From assembly GCF_900142985.1 (NCBI RefSeq), contig NZ_LT670849.1:558001-622000 (forward strand): a DNA stretch of 64,000 nt. The letters run 5' to 3'. Origin of the DNA: Bradyrhizobium erythrophlei. GTDB lineage: Bacteria; Pseudomonadota; Alphaproteobacteria; Rhizobiales; Xanthobacteraceae. A model generated the notes under the pieces. It did no database searches, was not told where the DNA came from, and saw nothing but the letters and a program-made list of their open reading frames with translations. The position numbers and the translations under genes were made by a program. Position 1 is the stretch's first letter. Each line of letters opens with the position of its first letter. Shown here one piece after another: positions 53,925 to 61,876 of the stretch.

Positions 53925-55480
53925 TTTCGACCGCGCTTACCGATCTATGGTACGGCTTTGGCGTCGCGCTCGAGCCGCACAACCTGATGTATTGTTTCCT
54001 CGGCGTGCTGGTCGGCAATCTGGTCGGCGTGCTGCCGGGCATGGGCCCGGTCGCCACCATCTCGATCCTGCTGCCGCTTACCTTTGGCATCCATCCGGTC
54101 CCGGCGATCCTGATGCTGTCGGGTGTGTATTACGGCGCCCAATATGGCGGAGCGATCTGTTCGATCCTGCTCAACCTGCCATGTCATCCGCCACACGCCG
54201 TCACCTGTCTGGACGGCTTTCCGCTGACCAAACAAGGCAAAGGCGGCACCGCGCTCGGCATCACCGTCATCGCCTCCTTTGTCGGCGCTTCCTTCGGCAT
54301 CACCGAGATGATTTTCCTGGCGCCGTTTTTGGTGAAGATGGCGCTGGAATTCGGCCCGGCCGAAGTGTGCTCGCTGATGCTGGTGGGCCTGCTCGCAGGG
54401 TCGACGCTCGCCAAGGGCTCCCCGCTCAAGGGTATCGCCATGACGGTGTTCGGCCTCTTGGTCGGCATCGTCGGGTCCGATATCGAGACCGGCCAGCCGC
54501 GCTTCACCTTCGGCATCACTGAACTGTTCGACGGCATCGAGATCGTTGCGCTCGCGCTCGGCATGTTCGGCGTCGCCGAGTTCATGAACAGCATCAACAA
54601 CACCGAAACCGTGGACATGCGCTACGCCAAGGTCGGCCTTTCCGACATGTTCCCGTCGAAGGCCGACCTCAAGAAGGCGTTCTTCCCGATGATCCGCGGC
54701 ACGCTGATCGGCAGCCTTTGCGCGCTGATCCCGGGCACGGGGCCGACGATTGCCTCGTTCGTCTCCTACGCCACCGAAAAGAAGATCTCGAAGACACCGG
54801 AGCGCTTCGGACGCGGCGCGATCGAAGGCGTCGCCTGCCCCGAAGCTTCGACGCATTCCTCGGTGCAGGGTGACTTCATTCCGACCATGAGTCTCGGCAT
54901 CCCCGGCGACACCGTGATGGCGCTGCTGTTGGGCGCACTGATCATTCACGGCATCGTGCCGGGACCGCAGCTCATCACCCAGCACGCCGACATCTTCTGG
55001 GGCCTGATCGCGAGCTTCTGGATCGGCAACATCCTGCTGGTTGTTCTCAACGTGCCGATGATCGGCCTGTGGGTGAAGCTGCTCAGCATTCCCTACCGTT
55101 ACCTCTATCCGAGCGCGATGTTCTTCGTCTGCATCGGCGTCTATGCCGCCAGCAACGACATGTTCCAGGTCGGCGAGACGCTGGTGATCGGTATTGTCGG
55201 ATACATCCTGCTGCGGCTGGATTTCCACCCCGCTCCGATCCTGCTCGGCTTCGTGCTGGGGCCGCGGTTCGAGGAAAACTTCCGCCGCAGTCTTTTGATC
55301 TCGCGCGGCGATCTGATGACCTTCATCGAGCGCCCGATCAGCGCGTTCTTCCTCTTGATATGCGTCGTGCTGCTCGCCGCCCAGATCTACGTCTGGCTGC
55401 GCAAGCCGAAAATCGTGCAGGACGAAAAGGCGATCGAGGCCCAGGTACCGGCGACGCCCTATTCCAGTCTCGCGGAGTGA
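53921..55480 (+). CDS. tctA: TctA family tripartite tricarboxylate transporter permease
   Basis: A 519-residue permease with about 11-12 hydrophobic segments. The family motifs are visible: GVLPGMGPVATISILLPLTFG near residue 37, GVYYGAQYGGAICSILLNLP near residue 68 and PGTGPTIASFVSYATEK near residue 268. The start is GTG and overlaps the tctB stop. It uses ion gradients to import a carboxylate presented by a Bug receptor. Its placement beside the ureide operon suggests a related ligand. Confidence 0.92.
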   Translation: MISTALTDLWYGFGVALEPHNLMYCFLGVLVGNLVGVLPGMGPVATISILLPLTFGIHPVPAILMLSGVYYGAQYGGAICSILLNLPCHPPHAVTCLDGFPLTKQGKGGTALGITVIASFVGASFGITEMIFLAPFLVKMALEFGPAEVCSLMLVGLLAGSTLAKGSPLKGIAMTVFGLLVGIVGSDIETGQPRFTFGITELFDGIEIVALALGMFGVAEFMNSINNTETVDMRYAKVGLSDMFPSKADLKKAFFPMIRGTLIGSLCALIPGTGPTIASFVSYATEKKISKTPERFGRGAIEGVACPEASTHSSVQGDFIPTMSLGIPGDTVMALLLGALIIHGIVPGPQLITQHADIFWGLIASFWIGNILLVVLNVPMIGLWVKLLSIPYRYLYPSAMFFVCIGVYAASNDMFQVGETLVIGIVGYILLRLDFHPAPILLGFVLGPRFEENFRRSLLISRGDLMTFIERPISAFFLLICVVLLAAQIYVWLRKPKIVQDEKAIEAQVPATPYSSLAE

Positions 55481-55521
55481 GAAGCAAGCGCGCCGCAATT
55501 CGTGGCCGCGCCTCTTCCAGG

Positions 55522-56313
55522 CTATCTGGCCTGATAGTTCGGCGAACGCCGAACGAGCCAGGCATCGAGGGCTTCGCGCGTGTCACGGGTCGGTGCCATG
55601 CGCGCGAATTGCTCGCTCTCGATTTCCAGCCCCTCACCGATCGTCGCGTTCAACCCGCGTGTGACCGCGGTGAGAATGCGCGCAGCCGCCAGCGGCGAAT
55701 GCCGCAGGATACGGCCGGCCAGTTCCAGCGCTGACGGCAAAAGGTCCTCGTGCGCCACGATGCGGTTGACGAGGCCGATCTCCAGGGCATGCCGGGCCGA
55801 AAAGGTATCCCCCGTCAGCAACAATTCGAGCGCGCGCTTGCGGCCGGCCAGACGGGGCAGCCGCTGCGTGCCGCCGAAGGTCGGCGGAATGCCGATATTG
55901 ATTTCCGGCTTGGCGAAGCTCGCCTGTTCGCTGGCGACCGCCAGATGCGCGGCTTCGGTGATTTCGCAGCCGCCGCCGAACGCAATTCCATTCACGGCAA
56001 CGATGACGGGCTTTGGGAAGGATTCGATGCGCGCCGTCATCGATTGTCCCCTGCGGACGAAGGCCCTGACCGCGGCATCCGGCCCCTCCCGCAGCGTCTG
56101 TGAGAACTCCGTGATATCGGCGCCGGCGGAAAACGCCCGCTCGCCTGCCCCGGTCAGGATCACGGCCCGAACGCTGGAATCGCCCTCGATTGCATCTAAC
56201 CGTTCCTTGATCCGGTCAACGAGCGCGTAATTCAGCGCGTTGAGCTTTTCCGGCCGGTTCAGTGTGAGGATCGCCACCGCGTTGCGGGTTTCGCAAAGTA
56301 CCAATTCCGACAT
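55522..56313 (-). CDS. enoyl-CoA hydratase/isomerase family protein
   Basis: A 263-residue crotonase with both catalytic glutamates in place: Glu in AFGGGCEIT and Glu in FAKPEINIG, followed by PPTFGGTQRLPR. The oxyanion motif is FSAGADITEF. It is thus a credible enoyl-CoA hydratase, in contrast to the protein at 2392. The ATG at 56313 gives the usual start MSELVLCE; a start at 56379 is possible. It is divergent from a TetR gene with a palindrome between, so it is probably its target. Confidence 0.9.
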   Translation of the reverse strand: MSELVLCETRNAVAILTLNRPEKLNALNYALVDRIKERLDAIEGDSSVRAVILTGAGERAFSAGADITEFSQTLREGPDAAVRAFVRRGQSMTARIESFPKPVIVAVNGIAFGGGCEITEAAHLAVASEQASFAKPEINIGIPPTFGGTQRLPRLAGRKRALELLLTGDTFSARHALEIGLVNRIVAHEDLLPSALELAGRILRHSPLAAARILTAVTRGLNATIGEGLEIESEQFARMAPTRDTREALDAWLVRRSPNYQAR

Positions 56314-56370
56314 CTTGGTCTCTTGATTTTGTTTGACGGAAGCAACAGGTAATTCCACGTCGGATTTTGA

Positions 56371-56390
56371 TACACTCACTAGACAGTATA
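56371..56390. promoter_or_regulatory. candidate TetR operator
   Basis: TACACTCACTAGACAGTATA is an imperfect 20-base palindrome in which 7 of 10 pairs match. It lies in the 86-base region between the crotonase and tetR start codons, 10 bases before the tetR ATG. Autorepression and control of the crotonase are plausible. Confidence 0.45.
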
Positions 56391-56399
56391 CATCAGCGA

Positions 56400-56984
56400 A
56401 TGCCCATGAATTCGGATCAAACGCGCGACCGTATCGTCGCAGCCGCCGCCCGCCTGTTTTACGATGAGGGCATTCGCGCCGCGAGCGTCGATGCCATTGC
56501 CGAAAAGGCCGGCGTCACCAAGAAGACGCTGTACTACCACTTCCGCAGCAAGGACGAATTGATCGCCGCCTATCTGGAGTCGCGCGACCAGCCGACGCTC
56601 AGTCTTTATGCGCGCTGGTTCGAGGAAACGCCGGGATCCGCTGCCGACAAGGTCCGCGGACTGTTTGCCGAATTCGCGCGCGCGACCAATACGATGAAAT
56701 GGAAGGGTTGCGGTTTTCTGCGTACCGCTGCCGAGTTGGCGAGTACGCCGGGACATCCGGCGCTCAAGGTCGGCGCCGCGCACAAGAAACGTTTCGAGGC
56801 CTGGCTTGCGGAGGCACTCGCCCGCGACGGCGCCGCTAACGCGCAAGCGGTGGCTCGAAGCATCGTCGTGCTACTCGATGGCGCGGCCTCGGTAATGCTC
56901 GTTCACCGTGATCCCGCGTATGTGGAAGCCGCAGGCGCGGTCGCCGCTTCGCTGATCGCACCGGCCAGCGTCAAGGCCGCGTGA
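56400..56984 (+). CDS. TetR/AcrR-family transcriptional regulator
   Basis: A 194-residue regulator. The helix-turn-helix (about residues 10-55) reads RDRIVAAAARLFYDEGIRAASVDAIAEKAGVTKKTLYYHFRSKDEL across its segments, the standard TetR pattern. The helical C-terminal domain (about 80-190) would bind an acyl-CoA or other small ligand. Start at 56400 or at the ATG 56406. It is divergent from the crotonase and only 9 bases from the convergent BtaA-like gene end. Confidence 0.9.
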   Translation: MPMNSDQTRDRIVAAAARLFYDEGIRAASVDAIAEKAGVTKKTLYYHFRSKDELIAAYLESRDQPTLSLYARWFEETPGSAADKVRGLFAEFARATNTMKWKGCGFLRTAAELASTPGHPALKVGAAHKKRFEAWLAEALARDGAANAQAVARSIVVLLDGAASVMLVHRDPAYVEAAGAVAASLIAPASVKAA

Positions 56985-56993
56985 TCGCTGCGC

Positions 56994-58199
56994 TCAGCGC
57001 CGGCCGTAGCAGTGGAAGCCGCCGTAGATACCTGAGCGATCCAGCGCAAATCCGACCGCGCTTCGTTCATCGTCGCGCTGCCACGTCCGCCGCAGCGATG
57101 CGAGCTCCTCACCTTCGATCGGCGATGCCTCCCCGGCGGTGCGGAAGATCACGTGGACGTTGTCGGAGCCCGCGCGATCGATCGCAGTCCAAAGCTTGCG
57201 AATTTCGTCGGCGGCCATCCAGTCCTGCGAGTCCAGAAGGATGACGGCATCGACCTCGCGCGCCGGCAGGCTATCGAGAAATTGTTTGAGACTGGCGTGA
57301 TGCGGAATGATCAGGCCCGCGCCGTTGCGCATGCGCTCGTATTGGCGGCGCTGAAGATAAGGCGGCAAGCACCGATCTCCCGGACCGATATAGGCGCGAT
57401 GCAATGCCTGCCAGGCGAAATAATTGGTTTCGTTCGGATGACCGTCGATCAGACACAACAGGCGTTTGTGGAGTACGTCGTTCAAGGGGGCGCCACCGCC
57501 CAATAACGCGCGCTGCCGCGGCGGGATGCCGAGGCTGAACAGGAGCGCGGGCGTTGCCGTGATCAAACGGGCAAACCACGAATGACAGACGCGATCCAGC
57601 CGCTCCAGCGCTTCAATCCGCGCGGGCGCATCCGGCCTGCCATTCAAAAGTATCGCAGGATCGATCCCCGACAATTTCGCGACAAAATGCGCAAAGCCGA
57701 TGAACCGGCCGAGCATGCCGTGGCGGTAGAATCCATCGGTGAAATAGGCGTGGCGCGAACGGCCGGTGGTGGTTCGCTTGTCCCAATAGTTTCGCGCCTG
57801 CGCATCCAGCAGTGGCCGCAGCCGGTCGCGGTAGAGATCTGAATTGGCCGGCGAACTGGCTTCTCCGAAGAATTGCCAGAAATCCGAATAGTTGGAAAAG
57901 GCGCGCAAGCCCGCCAGCTTGAGCTTGAGCAGTGCAAGATGCGCGCCGTTGAGGTCGACCGCATAGACCTGCGCCGGCTGCGCCATCAGATAGGACAGCG
58001 CGTTGCATCCACCCGAAGAGATCGTGACGATGGTGGAACCTATGGCTAAACGAAGCGCCGCAAGATCGGCGACCGGGTCTTCCCAGATCTGGGTATAGAC
58101 CAGGCGACGGAGCCAGAACGCATACAGCCGGGCCCAGATCGTCGCCTCGACAACGCTTTTGCTGTCGTGAACGGCATCTGCGATGAGCTGGCTGTTCAT
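56994..58199 (-). CDS. btaA: BtaA-like SAM:diacylglycerol 3-amino-3-carboxypropyltransferase (DUF3419)
   Basis: A 401-residue DUF3419 protein. BtaA enzymes transfer the aminocarboxypropyl group of S-adenosylmethionine to diacylglycerol, the first step to the betaine lipid DGTS. The SAM-binding region is near residue 55 (TIVTISSGGCNALSYLMAQPAQVYAVDLN), and the YTQIWEDP segment near residue 36 is typical. BtaB, the N-methyltransferase, is not adjacent. It may therefore work with a distant BtaB or make a different product. It is divergent from the SugE gene. Confidence 0.85.
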   Translation of the reverse strand: MNSQLIADAVHDSKSVVEATIWARLYAFWLRRLVYTQIWEDPVADLAALRLAIGSTIVTISSGGCNALSYLMAQPAQVYAVDLNGAHLALLKLKLAGLRAFSNYSDFWQFFGEASSPANSDLYRDRLRPLLDAQARNYWDKRTTTGRSRHAYFTDGFYRHGMLGRFIGFAHFVAKLSGIDPAILLNGRPDAPARIEALERLDRVCHSWFARLITATPALLFSLGIPPRQRALLGGGAPLNDVLHKRLLCLIDGHPNETNYFAWQALHRAYIGPGDRCLPPYLQRRQYERMRNGAGLIIPHHASLKQFLDSLPAREVDAVILLDSQDWMAADEIRKLWTAIDRAGSDNVHVIFRTAGEASPIEGEELASLRRTWQRDDERSAVGFALDRSGIYGGFHCYGRR

Positions 58200-58471
58200 C
58201 CGAACCTCGAATCAACAATTCGACCAGAATACCGCGCGCTCGCTTCAGTTTTGCGACAACGGCTTCGAATGCAGTGGCGAGAAGGATGTTTGAACCCCTA
58301 ATTGGTTTTCGCTGTCACATGCATGTCGCGCGAACATCGCAAGGAGGATCACGACCAACCGCGACGAGGACGAATCATGTCGGCTCCAGCCCAGGGTCCC
58401 GGCATCACTTCGGGGATCGAAACGCCGCCTCGCGGCGCACCATCTGGCGTTGCCGTTTTGTCGAGGTCGCT

Positions 58472-58795
58472 GTGACCGGCTGGCTTGCGGTATTCGCGGC
58501 GGGTCTGTTCGAGATCGCCTGGGCTTTCGGACTGAAATATTCCGACGGCCTCACCCGGTTCTGGCCGACGGTCGCCACCGCAGTGGCCATTCTGGCAAGC
58601 TTCGCGCTGATGTCGTTCGCGCTTCGCTCGCTGCCCTTCGGCACGGCCTATGCGATCTGGACCGGTATCGGCGCGGCCGGCAGCATCATCGTCGGAATGG
58701 TGATCTTCAGCGAGCCGACCGATCCGGTGCGGATCATCTGTCTGACGCTGATCGTCGCAGGAATGGTCGGACTGAAGCTCGGTTCGCCGGTGTGA
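58472..58795 (+). CDS. SMR-family efflux protein, SugE type
   Basis: A 107-residue four-helix transporter of the small multidrug resistance family. The sequence WLAVFAAGLFEIAWAFGLKYSDGLTRFWP contains the essential membrane glutamate (residue 14) and the Gly-Leu-Lys-Tyr of the SugE/Gdx branch, which exports guanidinium or quaternary ammonium ions. The GTG at 58472 follows GAGG and gives the family length; open frame upstream is not family-like. Confidence 0.9.
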   Translation: MTGWLAVFAAGLFEIAWAFGLKYSDGLTRFWPTVATAVAILASFALMSFALRSLPFGTAYAIWTGIGAAGSIIVGMVIFSEPTDPVRIICLTLIVAGMVGLKLGSPV

Positions 58796-58810
58796 GCCGG
58801 CCGCTAGTCC

Positions 58811-59863
58811 CTAGTGGTCCTCTGTCCGCTTATTTTCTCTGCACCGCAAACTGCGCCATCCCTCGACGGCACCAAACACGCACAACGCAAATATAAAGGG
58901 CAGGAAGTGATACATCAGGCGGAACATCAACAGCGCCGCCACCAGCGGCTCCTTGTCGTCCTTGCCGAGCCCGATCAGGAACGTCGCATCGAAAACGCCA
59001 ATGCCCGCCGGGGTGTGGCTCGCAAAGCCCAGTAGCGTCGCGGCGATGAAAACGGCCATGATCGGGAAGATCCCGATATTCGGGCCCACCGGAATCAACA
59101 CGTACATCGCCAGCGCCGCAGCGCCGAGATCGAAGATGCCGATCACGATCTGCAGCAGCACCAATGGCCCCGAAGGAAGCCGAACAGGCCAGCGCTTGGT
59201 GCCAATGTTGCGCGGAAACCAGCACCAGCTCAGGAAACCGACGACTCCCAGCAGCAGCGCCATGGCGATCCACTGATTGACCTTCGGCGGCAAGAAATCG
59301 ACGAGGCTGATGGCGTCAGGCGCGAAGAACAAACCGATCCCGAGAGCGGTCAGGTTGCCGAGCCAGAACGTCATCCCGGTCAGAAAGCAGATATTGGCGA
59401 CTTCGAAGGCGCTGAGGCCATGGTACGAATAGACCCGGTAGCGGATCACCGGCGAGATCAGCGAAACGGCGCCGATGCCGTGCGCGATCGGGTAGCTGGT
59501 AAAGCTGGCCAATGCCGCGGTCCGATAGGAAATGCCGGTGCGGCCGATGGTCCGCAACGCCAGCAGATCGTAAAAGGTCAGGCTGGCGTAGGAAGTGATC
59601 ACCAGCCCCGCGGCGATCGCGATGAGCGAAATATCCGTGTGTCTGATGACCTCGAATACTTCTTTGGTGTCGATGCTCTTCAGCGTGTGGGTCAGCGCAA
59701 AAATCGCAACCGCTGCGATAGCAATGCTGACGACAATGCCGAGGCCCTTCAGCCTGCTACCCTTGCCAGGTGATTTCGTCGGCGCAGCTACGTTCAGTGT
59801 TTTCATCCGAGCAGGCGGGCAACCCATATCGCCACGCGATTCGCGATGGCTAACATGGTCCAT
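58811..59863 (-). CDS. YbhN/lysylphosphatidylglycerol synthase-type membrane protein (UPF0104)
   Basis: A 350-residue protein with about eight membrane helices and the UPF0104 pattern (SLTFYDLLALRTIG; YPIAHGIGAVSLISPVIRYRVYSYHGLSAFEV; GFASHTPAGIGVFDATFLIGL). It resembles the flippase domain of MprF without the synthase domain, as in YbhN proteins linked to cardiolipin or lipid transport. Starts at 59863 (ATG), or downstream ATGs near 59824 and 59806, are possible. It is convergent with SugE at a 16-base gap. Confidence 0.83.
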   Translation of the reverse strand: MDHVSHRESRGDMGCPPARMKTLNVAAPTKSPGKGSRLKGLGIVVSIAIAAVAIFALTHTLKSIDTKEVFEVIRHTDISLIAIAAGLVITSYASLTFYDLLALRTIGRTGISYRTAALASFTSYPIAHGIGAVSLISPVIRYRVYSYHGLSAFEVANICFLTGMTFWLGNLTALGIGLFFAPDAISLVDFLPPKVNQWIAMALLLGVVGFLSWCWFPRNIGTKRWPVRLPSGPLVLLQIVIGIFDLGAAALAMYVLIPVGPNIGIFPIMAVFIAATLLGFASHTPAGIGVFDATFLIGLGKDDKEPLVAALLMFRLMYHFLPFIFALCVFGAVEGWRSLRCRENKRTEDH

Positions 59864-60023
59864 TGACACGCAGATGTGACAATCGCGTTACCAAAATTTT
59901 CCGGCGCAGAGCGATTCAAGAAAAGTTGCGTGCGCAAACCAATTGCCGACGCATTGTGGTCGCATCGGATTCACGCACCGGTCGTAGAGAGCAGCACGCG
60001 GTAGCTACTCGAATCGAGGCAGC

Positions 60024-60245
60024 ATGAGCGACGAGAACGATTTCGATCTCAGACCCGACCAATGGGAAGCGTTGAAAGCCCTTCGCATGCCCATCGCGGG
60101 GTTGCCCACCCCCACCCGGCTGGCGCTCGGCGATCTGGTCACGCTTGGCCTCGTCAGCATCGACGGCCGGGTACCTGCCATCACGGAAAAGGGACGCAAA
60201 GCCCTGGTCAGAGGTTCGTTCAGCCTCCTGGATGCCGCCGCCTGA
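60024..60245 (+). CDS. small hypothetical protein
   Basis: A 73-residue, soluble, leucine-rich protein (DLRPDQWEALKALRMP, then LGDLVTLGLVSIDGRVPAITEKGRKAL). The second half looks like a winged-helix or MarR-like fragment, and similar short proteins are common in rhizobia, though I cannot name a family. GAGG precedes the ATG. It stands alone, upstream of the RND operon. Confidence 0.65.
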   Translation: MSDENDFDLRPDQWEALKALRMPIAGLPTPTRLALGDLVTLGLVSIDGRVPAITEKGRKALVRGSFSLLDAAA

Positions 60246-60586
60246 AACTGCACCGCCTTGCCCGCGCCAGGATGGCGTCGATTGCCCACGCCTGCCCGCC
60301 CGGCTGGCCGGGGCGCGCGGCCTTGTCGCGGCCCCCGGATCAGATAAAAATATACAGTTTGGGCGATATCGCCCGCCTTGGTCTTTGAACCATGCGAACG
60401 GTTCGAACGACATTTTGACTGTTGCCTCGCGGTCGGATCCGAACCAAAAGTGCAATTCTTTCCGATTGTTAATGCGACAACTATAAGCGAGAACGGTCAA
60501 ATAAGGTTGCCAGCGGACCCTGGAGGCGGTTCCTGCGACTAATTGCGGAAGACCCCGCGCACCACCTCTCATCTGATGGCAGGTCC
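60246..60586. other. upstream region of the RND efflux operon
   Basis: A 341-base gap without gene-like frames. It holds the perfect 14-base palindrome GGGCGATATCGCCC (60361-60374) and GAACC...GGTTC about 25 bases further on, which could be regulator sites. No promoter of a known class stood out. Confidence 0.45.
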
Positions 60587-61876
60587 ATGAACCAACCGAT
60601 CAAGAATCTTCAGGAAGCACCTTCGCTTGGTTCGACGCAGACCGCCAAACCGCGGTCGGCGCGGCGCTTTGTCCTGACATCCATCGTCATCCTGCTGGTG
60701 GTCGCCGGCATCGTCTGGTGGACCAAGCAGGCCACGCCGCCGCCAGACGGCGGCCGCGGCCGCAATTCCGCGCCGATGTCGATTGTTCCTGAAGCCGTCG
60801 GCAAGGGCGACATCGGAATCAACATCAACGCGCTGGGCACCGTGACTTCGCTTGCGACCGTGACTGTCCGCACGCAGATCAGCGGCTACCTGCAAAAAAT
60901 TGACTTCACGGAAGGCATCGAAGTCAAGAAAGGCGACCTGATCGCGGAAATCGATCCGCGGCCCTACGAAGCCACACTCGCGCAGGCCAGAGGCCAACTG
61001 GCGCGCGACGAAGCCGCGCTCAAGGGCGCGCAGGTGGATCTTGCGCGATATCAGGGGCTCGCCGCGCAGAACGCCGTGCCGCGCCAGACACTCGATACGC
61101 AAGTTGCGCTGGTCGCCCAGAACCAGGGCACGGTCGAGGCCGACAAGGCCTCGGTGAAATCCGCCGAGGTTAACCTCGCTTATTGCCGCATCATCTCGCC
61201 GCTCGATGGCCGCGTCGGCCTGCGTCAGGTCGACCAGGGCAACTACGTCACGCCCGGCGACACCAATGGCCTCGTCGTCATCACGCAGTTGCAGCCGATC
61301 AGCGTCCTGTTCACCGTGCCGGAAGACAATCTGCAGGCGATCGCCAAGCGCCTTCAGGCCGGCGCGGTATTGCCCGCCACCGCGCTCGATCGCACCGGCG
61401 CCAGCAAGATCGCCGACGGATCGCTGCAAACCTTCGACAGCCAGATCGACCCGACGACCGGAACGATCAAGCTGCGCGCGCAATTCCCCAATGACGATCG
61501 GCTGCTTTACCCGAACCAGTTCGTCAACATCCGCCTGTTGCTCGACACCCATAAGGACGTGACGACGATGTCGACCGCGGGCATCCAGCGCGGCGCGCCG
61601 GGCACCTTCGTCTATCTCGTCAATGCCGACAGCACGGTATCGGTTCGGCCGGTCAAGCTTGGCGTCACCGACGGCGACCGCGTCGAGATCCTGTCCGGTC
61701 TTGCGCAAGGCGACCGCATCGTGATCGACGGCGCCGACAAGCTTCGCGACGGCGCCAAGATCATCATTCGGTCGGAGAACGTTCCGGTTCAAGCCAATCC
61801 GGGGCAGCCGGCGGCCGACCCGAGCAAATCCGGCGGTGGCAAAAAACGGCGCTCCGACGGCGGACAACAGCAATGA
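60587..61876 (+). CDS. RND efflux periplasmic adaptor subunit (MdtA-like)
   Basis: A 429-residue membrane-fusion protein. A signal anchor (residues 28-46) is followed by a periplasmic barrel-sandwich and alpha-hairpin domain (about 75-220; [32 protein letters not shown]) and a beta-barrel domain (about 230-380). The C-terminal tail is Lys/Gly/Gln-rich. It links the RND pump to an outer-membrane channel. The final ATGA overlaps the pump start, so both are translationally coupled. The sequence fits the MdtA/MuxA branch best. Confidence 0.92.
   Translation: MNQPIKNLQEAPSLGSTQTAKPRSARRFVLTSIVILLVVAGIVWWTKQATPPPDGGRGRNSAPMSIVPEAVGKGDIGININALGTVTSLATVTVRTQISGYLQKIDFTEGIEVKKGDLIAEIDPRPYEATLAQARGQLARDEAALKGAQVDLARYQGLAAQNAVPRQTLDTQVALVAQNQGTVEADKASVKSAEVNLAYCRIISPLDGRVGLRQVDQGNYVTPGDTNGLVVITQLQPISVLFTVPEDNLQAIAKRLQAGAVLPATALDRTGASKIADGSLQTFDSQIDPTTGTIKLRAQFPNDDRLLYPNQFVNIRLLLDTHKDVTTMSTAGIQRGAPGTFVYLVNADSTVSVRPVKLGVTDGDRVEILSGLAQGDRIVIDGADKLRDGAKIIIRSENVPVQANPGQPAADPSKSGGGKKRRSDGGQQQ

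Noticed and set aside
53945..55498. Minus-strand frame of 517 codons antisense to tctA
   Set aside because: Low-complexity charged sequence; shadow of the real permease gene.
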